A DNA stretch of 64,000 nt from Salinisphaera sp049568105 (GCF_049568105.1 NZ_CP145335.1:1-64000); one strand, 5' to 3'; positions 8,199-17,511 are shown, counted from the first letter of the stretch. Made by a program: numbers and translations. Notes: generated from the letters alone by a model not told the origin.

Positions 8199-10277
8199 TC
8201 AGGCGGCCTCGATCGACAGACACGAAATATCGGCCACCCGTCGACATAGCCGGTCGATCGACGACAAAAGAGCCAGCCGGTTGCGCCGCAGGGCCGGATC
8301 GTCGGCCATGACCATGACCTGGTCGAAAAACTGGTCCAACGGTTCGGCCAACGGCGCCAGGGCTGCCAAGGCGGCCGTGTAGTCGCCCTGGTCAGCAGCT
8401 GTTTCGATGGTGCGCCCCTGGTCTTCCAGGCTTGCCTTGAGGCTTTTTTCGGCCGAGTCGGTCAGGGTGGCATTGTCGACCGCTGTCTCCGGCACATCCT
8501 CGCGATTACGGCGCAGGATATTGCGAATACGCTTATGCGCGCTGCACACCACGGTCGCTGTATCCAGAGCCGCGAACTCGCCTAACGCTTTGATGCGACG
8601 GTCGAAGTCGGTCATGTCGACGATATCGAGTGCAGCGATGGCATCGAAATGCGTGCCGGGAATACCCTGTTCCTGATAATAGCCGCGCAGACGTTCCATG
8701 TGGAACACCCAAAGCGCGGACTGGGTATCGGCGGCCGCGCCCACCGGCTGGATCGAGATCGCCATGTCCAGCAGTTTGGCCAGATCGGCTGCGATGCCGC
8801 CTTCGATCAGCGTACGTAGAACGCCCAATGCGGCGCGGCGCAGCCCGAACGGATCCTTATCGCCGCTCGGCCGCTTGTCGATGGCGAAGATGCCGGCCAA
8901 GGTATCCAGCCGATCGGCCAGGGCGACGCAGCGCCCGGCAGGGCTGGTCGCGATCGGTGCACCGGCACCGCTTGGGCTGTACTGTTCGCTGATCGCCTGT
9001 GCCACCTCATCCGGCTCGCCTTCACCGGAGGCATAGTAGCCGCCCATGATGCCTTGCAGCTCAGGGAACTCGTCGACCATTTCAGTGACCAGGTCTGCCT
9101 TGGCCAGCCGTGCGGCACGTTCGACGTGTGCGGCATGCGCGCCAGCGGCCGTGACCAGTTCTGCGGCTATCCGTTCGATTCGATCGGTCTTGTCGGCCAG
9201 CGAGCCCAGCGACTGTTGGAAACTGACCCGTTCGAGCTTGGGCACCTGCGCGGCCAGGCCATGGCGACGATCCTGTTCCCAGAAGAACAGGGCATCGGCC
9301 AACCGTGGGCGAACCACCCGTTCGTTGCCCGACACGACCTGGGCCGGATCGCGACTGGCGATATTGGCCACGGTCACGAACCCGGCAATCAGCGCGCCGT
9401 TTGGATGTTCGACCGGGAAATAGCGCTGGTGTCCTTCCAGGGTCGAGATCAGCACTTCCCTCGGCAGTTCCAAATAGCGTTGGTCAAAGCGCCCTGCGAT
9501 GCCGACCGGCCATTCCACCAGGGCTACGACTTCGTCGACCAGGTCGTCGCTGATCAACGCCTGGCCGTTCAGCGATGCTGCCGCTTGGTTGACCTGCTGC
9601 ATGACCAGTTCCCGGCGGCGACCGATGTCGGCCACGACATAGCCCGGCGACTGCAGTTGTTCGAGATAGGCCTGTGAATCTGCAATCTCGATTGCCTGCG
9701 GATGATGGAATCGATGCCCAAGGGTATAGCGATCGGCGGTTTCGCCGAATACCGTCAGCGGTACGATCGCACTGCCGTGCAAGGCGACGACCCAGTGCAC
9801 CGGGCGGACGAAGGCTGCCTCGCCATCGCCCCAGCGCATGCGCTTAGGAATCGGCAACTCACGCAGCGCGGCATCTACGGCCGGCTGCAGCAGGGCCGCC
9901 AGCGGCTGGCCTTCGGCAGTCCCCCGATAGACCAGCCGGCGGCCTTTATCACTATCTTCGATGTCGAGATCGGCCATCGCCACGCCCACTGAGCGGGCGA
10001 AGCCTTGGCCGGCCTTGCTAGGCTGGCCGTCGGCGTCGAAGGCGATCGCTACGGTTGGGCCTTGTTTTTCGACCGTTTCGGCCGGGCTGGCATCTGCGGT
10101 ATCGGCAATACGCACGGCCAGCCGGCGTGGAGTGGCGAAATATTCGGCCGCGCCGTGACCAATGCCGGCCTCGTCGAGCCGGGCCACCAGGCTGTCGGCA
10201 AACGATCGCGCCAGCGGGTGCATGGCCTTCGGGGGCAGTTCTTCGACGCCGATTTCGATGAGTAGGGAAGCGGTCAT
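8199..10277 (-). CDS. glyS: Glycine--tRNA ligase beta subunit
   Basis: This is the beta chain of the alpha2-beta2 glycyl-tRNA synthetase, responsible for tRNA recognition and housing an HD-like region and the C-terminal anticodon-binding (DALR-type) domain. The 692 residues compare with 689 in E. coli. The N-terminus LLIEIGVEELPPKAM is diagnostic. Its ATG overlaps the glyQ stop by four bases (10274-10277), implying translational coupling and equimolar subunits. A parS-like palindrome (8692-8707) lies within it, read on this strand as VFHMER. Confidence 0.97.
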   Translation of the reverse strand: MTASLLIEIGVEELPPKAMHPLARSFADSLVARLDEAGIGHGAAEYFATPRRLAVRIADTADASPAETVEKQGPTVAIAFDADGQPSKAGQGFARSVGVAMADLDIEDSDKGRRLVYRGTAEGQPLAALLQPAVDAALRELPIPKRMRWGDGEAAFVRPVHWVVALHGSAIVPLTVFGETADRYTLGHRFHHPQAIEIADSQAYLEQLQSPGYVVADIGRRRELVMQQVNQAAASLNGQALISDDLVDEVVALVEWPVGIAGRFDQRYLELPREVLISTLEGHQRYFPVEHPNGALIAGFVTVANIASRDPAQVVSGNERVVRPRLADALFFWEQDRRHGLAAQVPKLERVSFQQSLGSLADKTDRIERIAAELVTAAGAHAAHVERAARLAKADLVTEMVDEFPELQGIMGGYYASGEGEPDEVAQAISEQYSPSGAGAPIATSPAGRCVALADRLDTLAGIFAIDKRPSGDKDPFGLRRAALGVLRTLIEGGIAADLAKLLDMAISIQPVGAAADTQSALWVFHMERLRGYYQEQGIPGTHFDAIAALDIVDMTDFDRRIKALGEFAALDTATVVCSAHKRIRNILRRNREDVPETAVDNATLTDSAEKSLKASLEDQGRTIETAADQGDYTAALAALAPLAEPLDQFFDQVMVMADDPALRRNRLALLSSIDRLCRRVADISCLSIEAA
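8692..8707. promoter_or_regulatory. parS-like ParB binding site 3
   Basis: CGTTCCATGTGGAACA inside glyS matches 14 of 16 bases of TGTTCCACGTGGAACA and keeps the inner inverted arms GTTCCA and TGGAAC. It is about 7 kb from the putative origin. ParB binding is inferred from similarity and from clustering with three other candidates. Confidence 0.55.
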
Positions 10278-11170
10278 GCTGCGTCGCTGTCCTGTTTGAG
10301 CATGGGGAACCCGAGCGCTTCGCGGGCTTCGTAATAGGCCTTGGCTACGGCACGCGCCAGATTGCGAACACGCAGGATGTAGCGCTGGCGTTCGGTCACC
10401 GAGATAGCGTGGCGGGCATCGAGCAGGTTGAACGTATGCGAGGACTCCAGCATGCGTTCATAGGCCGGCAGCGGTAGATTGCTCTCGACCAAATGCAGGC
10501 ATTCGGCTTCGAGTTCGTCGAAGCGGCGAAACAGGGCGTCGACCGGGGCATGTTCGAAATTGTAGGTCGATTGTTCGACCTCGTTCTGATGGAACACGTC
10601 GCCGTAATACACGGTGCCGGTCGGGGCATCCGACCAGACCAGATCGTAGACCGACTCCACGTTCTGGATATACATGGCAATGCGCTCTAGCCCATAGGTG
10701 ATCTCACCCGAGACTGGCCGGCAGTCGATGCCACCCACCTGCTGGAAATAGGTGAACTGGGTAATTTCCATGCCGTTGAGCCAAATTTCCCAGCCCAGGC
10801 CCCAGGCACCGAGCGTGGGCGATTCCCAGTTGTCTTCGACGAAGCGCACATCGTGGATCGACATGTCCAGACCCAGGGCTTCCAGGGAAGCCAGATACTG
10901 GGCCTGGATATCCTTGGGCGAGGGCTTGAGCAATACCTGGAACTGGTAGTAGTGCTGTAGCCGGTTCGGGTTGTCGCCGTAGCGGCCGTCGGTCGGTCGT
11001 CGCGAAGGCTGGACATAGGCTGCGCGCCAGGGCTCCGGCCCGATCGAGCGCAGAAAAGTCGCCGGATGGAACGTGCCGGCGCCGACCGCCATATCCAGCG
11101 GCTGTACGACGACACAGCCACGCTCGGCCCAGAACTGTTGCAGCGTGAAGATCAGCTGTTGGAAATCCAT
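10274..11170 (-). CDS. glyQ: Glycine--tRNA ligase alpha subunit
   Basis: This is the catalytic class II alpha chain of heterotetrameric glycyl-tRNA synthetase, forming glycyl-adenylate and charging tRNA-Gly. The 298-residue product starts with the typical MDFQQLIFTLQQFWAERGC pattern. It contains GPEPWRAAYVQPSRRPTDGRYG and the EITYGLERIAMY block of the family. ATG at 11170; first gene of glyQ-glyS-gmhB and divergent from glnA across a 256-base control region. Confidence 0.97.
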   Translation of the reverse strand: MDFQQLIFTLQQFWAERGCVVVQPLDMAVGAGTFHPATFLRSIGPEPWRAAYVQPSRRPTDGRYGDNPNRLQHYYQFQVLLKPSPKDIQAQYLASLEALGLDMSIHDVRFVEDNWESPTLGAWGLGWEIWLNGMEITQFTYFQQVGGIDCRPVSGEITYGLERIAMYIQNVESVYDLVWSDAPTGTVYYGDVFHQNEVEQSTYNFEHAPVDALFRRFDELEAECLHLVESNLPLPAYERMLESSHTFNLLDARHAISVTERQRYILRVRNLARAVAKAYYEAREALGFPMLKQDSDAA

Positions 11171-11252
11171 GCCAATGCACCGTTTGATCAGGCGGCAATT
11201 GTACCGGAACGCCCGAGGCCACTGGTCGGGGCTTTTCTTGCACCATTCAAAA

Positions 11253-11267
11253 GCACCAATATAGAGC
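11253..11267. promoter_or_regulatory. NtrC binding site (distal) upstream of glnA
   Basis: GCACCAATATAGAGC closely matches the E. coli glnA NtrC enhancer core read in reverse (GCACCAATATAGTGC), with one base different. It lies about 95 bases upstream of the sigma54 promoter, a usual distance for an NtrC enhancer. Extra half sites (GCACCA at 11240-11245, TTTGGTGC at 11275-11282) surround it. Confidence 0.75.
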
Positions 11268-11290
11268 GGTTTTATTTTGGTGCGTAATCC

Positions 11291-11306
11291 GCGCTAATTT
11301 GGTGCA
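11291..11306. promoter_or_regulatory. NtrC binding site (proximal) upstream of glnA
   Basis: GCGCTAATTTGGTGCA matches 13 of 16 bases of the E. coli glnA NtrC site GCACTATATTGGTGCA. Together with the distal site it forms a two-site enhancer, consistent with cooperative binding of phosphorylated NtrC, which is encoded downstream in the same cluster. Confidence 0.75.
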
Positions 11307-11346
11307 AGTAAGGCCGCCGAGCCGCGTTACATCGCGCCAGATGACG

Positions 11347-11361
11347 TGGCATGGAACCTGC
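11347..11361 (+). promoter_or_regulatory. Sigma54 promoter of glnA
   Basis: TGGCATG-GAAC-CTGC fits the sigma54 consensus TGGCACG-N4-TTGC with two mismatches and the required spacing between the GG and GC elements. Transcription would begin near 11372, about 55 bases ahead of the glnA ATG, which has the ribosome binding site AAGGAG. With two NtrC sites upstream this predicts nitrogen-limitation control. Confidence 0.75.
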
Positions 11362-11426
11362 CTTTATAGTGCATCCGTTGTACTGGCCCGTCCGGACAGC
11401 TCAGAGCCCAATCGAAAGGAGTCATC

Positions 11427-12836
11427 ATGGCGAGTAGCAAAGCGCTCGAACTCATCAAAAAGACCGAAGCCAAATTCGTGGACTTCCGGTTCTGCGATGC
11501 GCGAGGCAAAGAACAGCACATGACCATGCCCGCGCATGTGGTCGACGAAGAATTCATGGAAGAAGGCAAGATGTTCGACGGCTCGTCGATTGATGGCTGG
11601 AAAGGCATCAACGAGTCCGACATGGTCATGATGCCGGACGACGACAGCGCCGTTCTCGATCCCTTCTTTGAAGAACCCACCGTCAATATCCGCTGCGATA
11701 TTCTCGAGCCCAACACCATGATGGGCTATGAGCGTGATCCGCGGACCATCGCCAAGCGCGCCGAAGCCTATTTGGCGTCCACCGGCATCGCCGACACCGC
11801 GCTGTTCGGCCCGGAAGCCGAATTCTTCATCTTCGATTCCGTGCGCTGGCACAACGAAATGAGCGGCGCCGGCTTCGAGATCGATTCCGAGGAAGCGGTC
11901 TGGAACAGTGGCCGGGCCTATCCGGAAGGCAACATGGGCCATCGCCCGGGCGTGAAAGGCGGCTATGTGCCGGTACCGCCGGTCGATTCCCAGCACGACA
12001 TCCGTTCTGCGATGTGTCTGGCCATGGAAGAAATGGGCCTGACCACGGAAGTGCACCACCACGAAGTGGGCACCGCCGGCCAGGGCGAGATCGGCATGTT
12101 GTTCAACACGCTGGTCAAGAAAGCCGATGAAACCCTGACCTACAAGTACTGCGTGCATCAGGTCGCCCATGCCTTCGGCAAGACCGCGACCTTCATGCCC
12201 AAGCCCGTGGTCGGCGACAACGGCACTGGCATGCATGTGCATCAGTCGCTGACCAAGGACGGCAAGAACATCTTCTCGGGTGACGAGTACGGTGGTTTAT
12301 CCGAGGAAGCGTTGTACTACATCGGCGGCATCATCAAGCACGCCCGGGCCCTGAATGCCTTCACCAACGCCTCGACCAACAGCTACAAGCGTCTGGTCAA
12401 GGGCTTCGAAGCCCCGGTACTGCTGGCTTATTCGGCCCGCAACCGCTCGGCTTCGGTGCGTATCCCGTGGGTATCGAGCCCGAAGGCACGGCGTATCGAA
12501 GTGCGTTTCCCGGACCCGACCGCCAACCCGTACTTCGCCTTCTCGGCGATGATGATGGCCGGCCTCGACGGTATCCAGAACAAGATCCATCCGGGCGAAG
12601 CCATGGACAAGGATCTCTACGATCTGCCGCCGGAAGAGGAAAAAGCCATCCCGACGGTGTCGCAGTCGCTCGAGGAAGCCCTGCAGGCTCTGTCGGATGA
12701 CCGCGACTTCCTCAAGAAGGGCGATGTCTTTACCGACGACCTGATCGACGGCTACATCGAGCTCAAGCAGGAAGAAGTGCTGCGTCTGAAGATGAGCACG
12801 CATCCGGCCGAGTTCGATCTGTACTACTCCTGCTAA
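11427..12836 (+). CDS. glnA: Glutamine synthetase, type I
   Basis: GlnA makes glutamine from glutamate, ammonia and ATP and is the main route of ammonia assimilation. The 469 residues equal the E. coli enzyme. Visible signatures are FDGSSIDGWKGI near the N-terminus, the ATP-binding KPVVGDNGTGMHVHQS block, and DLYDLPPEE carrying the tyrosine adenylylated by GlnE in this GSI-beta class, so post-translational control is expected. ATG at 11427 follows AAGGAG. It has its own sigma54/NtrC promoter and a downstream terminator, and is followed by a DUF4124 protein and ntrBC. Confidence 0.98.
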   Translation: MASSKALELIKKTEAKFVDFRFCDARGKEQHMTMPAHVVDEEFMEEGKMFDGSSIDGWKGINESDMVMMPDDDSAVLDPFFEEPTVNIRCDILEPNTMMGYERDPRTIAKRAEAYLASTGIADTALFGPEAEFFIFDSVRWHNEMSGAGFEIDSEEAVWNSGRAYPEGNMGHRPGVKGGYVPVPPVDSQHDIRSAMCLAMEEMGLTTEVHHHEVGTAGQGEIGMLFNTLVKKADETLTYKYCVHQVAHAFGKTATFMPKPVVGDNGTGMHVHQSLTKDGKNIFSGDEYGGLSEEALYYIGGIIKHARALNAFTNASTNSYKRLVKGFEAPVLLAYSARNRSASVRIPWVSSPKARRIEVRFPDPTANPYFAFSAMMMAGLDGIQNKIHPGEAMDKDLYDLPPEEEKAIPTVSQSLEEALQALSDDRDFLKKGDVFTDDLIDGYIELKQEEVLRLKMSTHPAEFDLYYSC

Positions 12837-12884
12837 GTCTCGCAGGAGCGATCATCGCGGCCCCGTGGCGGGCCGCGAAGACCG

Positions 12885-12921
12885 AAAAAGCGCATCTGCC
12901 ACGGCGGGTGCGCTTTTTTTT
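12885..12921 (+). terminator. Rho-independent terminator after glnA
   Basis: A stem with arms AAAAGCGCA and TGCGCTTTT, further paired inside, runs into eight T residues. It ends glnA transcription, at least partly, before the next gene, whose ATG lies 18 bases beyond. Confidence 0.85.
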
Positions 12922-12939
12922 ATTGAGGACGTTGCGGAT

Positions 12940-13500
12940 ATGCGTGGGGTAGGGCTGCTGATAGCGCTGATAGGCGGACTACTGACTGGCCCGGCGGGCG
13001 CGGCCATCTATACCTGGATCGACGATCAAGGCATCCGTCACTATAGCGATACCAAACAGGCGGCCGACGCCCGTATCACTGACTTGGCCAATACCCGTGC
13101 GCGCCACCCGCCCGATGAGCAGGCAGCCACTGCGCCACGGTCTTTATCGCCGGCGTCGAACACCCGGGTATTGAAGCTGGTTCGGCCCCAGGACGGCGAG
13201 GTGTTCCATGGCACCCACCAGGGCGTTCCTGTGTTGTTGGCCGGCCGTGAAGAGGACCGGCTAGAAGCCGGCGAAACGCTGACTTATCGTCTGGACGGTC
13301 AGGTGCTGGGCAAGTCGCCGACTCGTGCGACCCGTCTGCGGTTGACCGGTATAGCGCCCGGGCCGCATCGGCTGGATGTTGCTCTGAACTATCGCGGTCA
13401 CGAGATCCGACTCAGTGGACCGGTGCGGTTCACGGTAGCCGTGGCTTCGTCGACCGGCGACCTGCGGCCCGCTGCCGACCCAGTGCCGCCGCCCTCATAA
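12940..13500 (+). CDS. DUF4124 domain-containing exported protein
   Basis: The product (186 residues) starts at ATG 12940 with a hydrophobic signal-like segment (about residues 4-21). It continues directly into the DUF4124 motif IYTWIDDQGIRHYSDTKQA (about 23-41). The rest contains a region resembling an immunoglobulin-like fold and a proline-rich tail. The frame stays open upstream across the glnA terminator, so the longer reading is unlikely. A DUF4124 protein between glnA and ntrB is a common gammaproteobacterial arrangement, as in Pseudomonas, but its role is unknown. Periplasmic location is inferred. Confidence 0.85.
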   Translation: MRGVGLLIALIGGLLTGPAGAAIYTWIDDQGIRHYSDTKQAADARITDLANTRARHPPDEQAATAPRSLSPASNTRVLKLVRPQDGEVFHGTHQGVPVLLAGREEDRLEAGETLTYRLDGQVLGKSPTRATRLRLTGIAPGPHRLDVALNYRGHEIRLSGPVRFTVAVASSTGDLRPAADPVPPPS

Positions 13501-13572
13501 CGCTTTGAATTAATTTCCGGCTTCGCCACTCGTTGTATTCCGCAGTGGCCCGAACCTTGCTAGGCAGGCGCC

Positions 13573-14652
13573 ATGCGTTCCGATGAACACAGTCGTAAAG
13601 TCCAGCCCGATAATATCCTCGACAGTCTCAAGACAGCCGTCGTCTGTCTGGATGCCGAGCTGCGGGTGACCTATCTCAATACCGCCAGCGAAATGCTGTT
13701 CGGCGTCTCGGCGCGGCATTGCGATCAGGAAATCTTCGATAAGGCCCTGCCTTATCTGGCCGATCACCGCGCCCGCCTGACTGCGGCTCTGGAAGAGGGC
13801 GCGGCCTATACCGAGCGCGAGTTGTATCTACGCGCCGGCGGCGGCGATCCGCTAACGGTGGATTGCACGGTCACCCCGTTCACTGACCGGGTCGGTGCGC
13901 CGGCGTTGCTGCTGGAGTTCTTGTCGCTCGATCGCCAGCTGCGGATATCGCGGGACGACCAGATGCGGATCCAGAATCTGGCCAATCGCGAAATGATTCG
14001 AGGTATGGCCCATGAGATCAAGAATCCGCTCGGCGGGCTGCGCGGTGCTGCCCAACTGCTCGAGCGCGAGATCGACGACGACGGGCTCAAGGAATACACC
14101 ACCGTCATCATTCGCGAGGCCGATCGGCTACAGAATCTGGTCGACGACCTGCTCGGCCCGCGGCGCCCGCCCAACAAGCAGCCGCTCAATATTCACGAAC
14201 CGCTGGAACACGTTCGGGCGCTGATCAGTACCGAACTGCCCGCGGGGATCGCCCTAGAGCGCGATTACGATCCGAGCATTCCCGAGATCCCGGTCGATCG
14301 GGAGCAACTCATTCAGACGTTTTTCAATCTGGTGGGCAATGCGGTCACGGCATTGGGCAGTTCGGGCAATATCCTGCTGCGCACGCGCACCCAGCGGCTG
14401 TTCACTATCAGCGGCGTTCAGCATCGCCTGGTGACCCGGGTCGACGTGGTCGATAACGGTCCGGGTATTCCCCGCGATCTATTGCCGCGAATCTTTCATC
14501 CCATGGTCAGCTCGCGTGCCGAGGGCACCGGCATGGGGCTGCCGATCGCCCAGTACCTGATTCATCTTCACGACGGGTTGATCGAATGCGAAAGCCGGCC
14601 GGGCCAGACCGTATTCAGCGTATTTCTGCCGATGGAGGCCAGCGATGGCTAA
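13573..14652 (+). CDS. glnL: Nitrogen regulation sensor histidine kinase NtrB
   Basis: NtrB phosphorylates NtrC under nitrogen limitation and, bound to PII, dephosphorylates it in excess. The 359-residue cytosolic protein has an N-terminal PAS domain (about 12-120). It has a HisKA block GMAHEIKNPLGGLRGAAQLL with phosphoacceptor His147, and the N, G1 and G2 boxes of the HATPase (FFNLVGNAV, DNGPGIP, GTGMGLPIA). No membrane segment is seen. Its last eight bases overlap ntrC, implying coupling. Confidence 0.96.
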   Translation: MRSDEHSRKVQPDNILDSLKTAVVCLDAELRVTYLNTASEMLFGVSARHCDQEIFDKALPYLADHRARLTAALEEGAAYTERELYLRAGGGDPLTVDCTVTPFTDRVGAPALLLEFLSLDRQLRISRDDQMRIQNLANREMIRGMAHEIKNPLGGLRGAAQLLEREIDDDGLKEYTTVIIREADRLQNLVDDLLGPRRPPNKQPLNIHEPLEHVRALISTELPAGIALERDYDPSIPEIPVDREQLIQTFFNLVGNAVTALGSSGNILLRTRTQRLFTISGVQHRLVTRVDVVDNGPGIPRDLLPRIFHPMVSSRAEGTGMGLPIAQYLIHLHDGLIECESRPGQTVFSVFLPMEASDG

Positions 14653-16138
14653 CTTGACCGCATGGGTCGTCGACGACGACGAATCGATCCGCTGGGTGCT
14701 CGAGCGCGCGCTCAAGGCGGCCTCGATCGATGTTGCCTGTTTTCCCGGCAGCGCCGAGTTGCTCGATGCGATCGAAGAAGAAGTGCCCGATGTACTCATG
14801 ACGGATATCCGAATGCCGGGTATCTCCGGGCTCGATCTGCTCGAGCGGGTGCATGCAATGCAGCCGCAGCTGCCGATCATCATCATCACGGCCCATTCCG
14901 ACCTGGACTCGGCGGTATCGTCCTATCGCAACGGGGCCTTCGAGTACCTGCCCAAACCGTTCGATCTCGACGAAGCCGTAGAGCTCGTCCAGCGGGCCGC
15001 CCTGCTGGCCAACGAAAGCGGTGACGACACGCCCCCTGGCAAACCGGCCGCCGAATCGACCATCATCGGCGAAGCGCCCGCCATGCAGGAGGTATTTCGG
15101 GCGATCGGGCGGCTGTCGGCCTCTAATATCACGGTCTTGATCACCGGCGAATCGGGCACCGGTAAAGAGCTGGTCGCCCATGCGCTGCACGAGCACAGCC
15201 CGCGCGCCGAACGGCCGTTCATTGCAGTGAACACGGCCGCGATTCCCAAGGAATTGATGGAATCGGAATTCTTCGGCCATGAAAAGGGCGCCTTCACCGG
15301 GGCGGCCAGCCAGCGTCGCGGTCGTTTCGAACAGGCCCACGGCGGCACCCTGTTTCTCGACGAAATCGGCGATATGCCGGCCGATCTGCAGACCCGCCTG
15401 CTGCGGGTGCTCCAGGACGGCCAGTTCTATCGCGTCGGCGGCCATGTCGCGGTCAAGGTCGATGTGCGCATCATCGCCGCGACCAATCAGGATCTCGAAG
15501 CCGAGGTCAAAAAAGGCAACTTCCGCGAGGATTTGTATCATCGGCTCAACGTGATTCGGCTACGGGTACCGCCGCTTCGCGAGCGCCGTGAGGATATCCC
15601 GTTGCTGCTCGAGTTCTTTTTGAACCGGGCCGCCCGCGAACTGAATATGGAAGCCAAGACGCTCGGCTGCAGCGCGGCCCAGTATCTGACCGGGCTGGAC
15701 TGGGCCGGCAACGTACGCGAGCTGGAAAACCTGTGCCGCTGGCTGACCGTCATGGCGCCGGGTCGGGAAGTCGTGCTCGACGATCTGCCGATGGAGCTGC
15801 GCCCGAAAGCCGACGACAACGCCACACCGGCCGCCATGGGCTTCGGCGCCGAAACCGCCCGTGCTGTGCCCCCACAGGACGAATCAGCCGACGGTCCGCC
15901 GCGTCTATCGTCCCAGGAATGGGATGTGTTGCTCTCGGCCTGGGCCGATGAACGCCTCACGGCCGGGGCCGACCATTTACTCGATGAAGCTATCCCGCGC
16001 CTGGAGCGGGTGATGATCCGGGCCGCGCTCGCGCATACCGACGGCCATCGTCAGGAAGCCGCACGTCTGCTCGGCTGGGGGCGGAATACGCTGACCCGCA
16101 AGATCAAAGAATTGTCGATGTCGGACGAGCCGGTCTAA
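14645..16138 (+). CDS. glnG: Nitrogen regulation response regulator NtrC
   Basis: NtrC is the sigma54-dependent enhancer-binding activator for nitrogen-scavenging genes. The 497 residues comprise a receiver domain with phosphoacceptor Asp54 (VLMTDIRMPG) and an AAA+ domain with Walker A GESGTGKE (168-175). The sigma54-contact loop GAFTGA lies at 215-220. A C-terminal Fis-type helix-turn-helix ends the protein (RQEAARLLGWGRNTLTRKIKEL). All functional motifs are intact. It overlaps ntrB and its predicted binding sites occur upstream of glnA in this window. Confidence 0.97.
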   Translation: MANLTAWVVDDDESIRWVLERALKAASIDVACFPGSAELLDAIEEEVPDVLMTDIRMPGISGLDLLERVHAMQPQLPIIIITAHSDLDSAVSSYRNGAFEYLPKPFDLDEAVELVQRAALLANESGDDTPPGKPAAESTIIGEAPAMQEVFRAIGRLSASNITVLITGESGTGKELVAHALHEHSPRAERPFIAVNTAAIPKELMESEFFGHEKGAFTGAASQRRGRFEQAHGGTLFLDEIGDMPADLQTRLLRVLQDGQFYRVGGHVAVKVDVRIIAATNQDLEAEVKKGNFREDLYHRLNVIRLRVPPLRERREDIPLLLEFFLNRAARELNMEAKTLGCSAAQYLTGLDWAGNVRELENLCRWLTVMAPGREVVLDDLPMELRPKADDNATPAAMGFGAETARAVPPQDESADGPPRLSSQEWDVLLSAWADERLTAGADHLLDEAIPRLERVMIRAALAHTDGHRQEAARLLGWGRNTLTRKIKELSMSDEPV

Positions 16139-16734
16139 AGACCAAGGGCGGTAGCCGGCGCGTCCGCTCTGCATCGTAGGACGGCTATGCGCCGTCGTTT
16201 GCCACCAGTGTGGGCCCGCTGACTGGCGTATCGGTTCGGACTTGCGGAACAGCATGATCAGCGATGCGAGCCCGTGTGCGATCGTAGGCAGTGGCCGAGG
16301 GCACGTATACAAAACCACAACGAGACTGTGACGGCCGCTACCGTTGGCCATGCAGCGGCGGCGCTGGCGAGCCCGCGCAGAAGGGGCAGAGGGCCGGCCG
16401 CCTGCAGTGCTGGATCGCGTGCCAAACCAGGGGCAGAGGGCGTGATCCCGATGGGGTTGCCTGCGCCCAGACGGCGGGATCGCCTCGGGCGATGCCGACA
16501 GGTGTTATCGCCGGGGCTGACTTCGGCCCCGGCGATCGCACGCGAGTTCGGCCGCTGGGCGCATTGCAGCAGCGCCAGCCGTTATAACGGCTCGTCCCAC
16601 TGGGCTCGCCGGGCATGGGTTCCGGCCAGGTACTCGCGGTTGTCGGCCGCGACGACTGCATCGCCTGGCCCATCGAGGCCAAAGATCGCCGCCGCATGTT
16701 AGCGTTTGCCCGTGCTGAGCCAACGTCTATCCGT
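16139..16734. other. Intergenic stretch of about 600 bases
   Basis: I recognise no gene here. It contains a perfect 11-base inverted repeat with arms ATCGCCGGGGC (16507-16517) and GCCCCGGCGAT (16526-16536) around an eight-base loop, without a T-run. It also has a direct repeat GGGGCAGAGGGC at 16383-16394 and 16430-16441. An open frame through the second half joins the following NRDE gene but has no family similarity upstream of that gene's conventional start. Confidence 0.55.
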
Positions 16735-17511
16735 ATGTGCCTGATCGTACTGGCCTGGCAGGTCGACCCAGGGTTCGATCTGTTGCTGGCAGCCAACCGC
16801 GATGAATTTCATGCGCGTCCGACCGAGCCGGCCCATTGGTGGCGTACCCCCGAAGGGCTATTCGCCGGCCGTGATCGGCAGGCTGGAGGCGCCTGGTGTG
16901 GTGCCGATCGGCAAGGGCGTTTCGCGGCGGTGACCAACGTGCGAGAGCTCGCGGCGCCGGCTGGGCCGCGCTCGCGAGGGGCGCTGGTGCGGGATTATTT
17001 CGCCCAGAACGGCTCGGCCGCCGACTGGGCTGAATATGTGGCGGCCACGGGCGCCGAGTATGCGCCGTTCAATCTGCTGGTTGGCGATAGCGAACGGCTG
17101 TATTTCGTGTCCAACCGGGATACGGCCAGGCCGCGGCGGGTCGAACCCGGCATTTTGGCGGTCTCCAATGGCCACTGGGGCGAACCTTGGCCCAAGACGG
17201 AGCGCGCGCGTCACAAGCTGCAGGCCTGTATCGCGCAATCGGATCTGTCGGCCGAGGCGTTGTTGGCGCTGTTGTGCGATGTCGAACCGGCGCCGGGCGA
17301 GGCGTTGCCGGAGACCGGATTCCCACAGGCGCATGAACGCTTCTTATCGCCGATGTTCATCCGCGGCGATCGTTACGGGACTCGGGCCTCGACCGTCATT
17401 CGGCGTCGTCCGGCCCACGATCTGCAATTCGACGAATGCGGCTTTGATCCGATGGGCGAACCCGTGCACCGTATACAGCAACATTGGTCCCTTGAGCCCT
17501 GTTCCACATGA
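16735..17511 (+). CDS. NRDE family protein (TANGO2-like)
   Basis: The 258-residue protein begins MCLIVLAWQ, followed by the family-naming LLAANRDEFHARPTEPAHWW. Cys2 after removal of Met1 resembles the N-terminal nucleophile of Ntn-type hydrolases, although no reaction is established for bacterial members; the eukaryotic homologue TANGO2 is linked to lipid or heme handling. Later motifs are GGTWCG-like GGAWCGADRQGRFAAVTNVR and TYGTRASTV-like RYGTRASTV. The frame is open 120 bases further upstream, but ATG 16735 gives the conserved start. Its TGA overlaps the next ATG by four bases. Confidence 0.88.
   Translation: MCLIVLAWQVDPGFDLLLAANRDEFHARPTEPAHWWRTPEGLFAGRDRQAGGAWCGADRQGRFAAVTNVRELAAPAGPRSRGALVRDYFAQNGSAADWAEYVAATGAEYAPFNLLVGDSERLYFVSNRDTARPRRVEPGILAVSNGHWGEPWPKTERARHKLQACIAQSDLSAEALLALLCDVEPAPGEALPETGFPQAHERFLSPMFIRGDRYGTRASTVIRRRPAHDLQFDECGFDPMGEPVHRIQQHWSLEPCST

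Noticed and set aside
16383..16441. Direct repeat GGGGCAGAGGGC as part of a mobile element
   Set aside because: Only 12 bases, two copies, no transposase or terminal inverted repeats nearby.
16507..16536. Eleven-base inverted repeat as an ntrC terminator
   Set aside because: It lies about 370 bases after ntrC and lacks a T-run.
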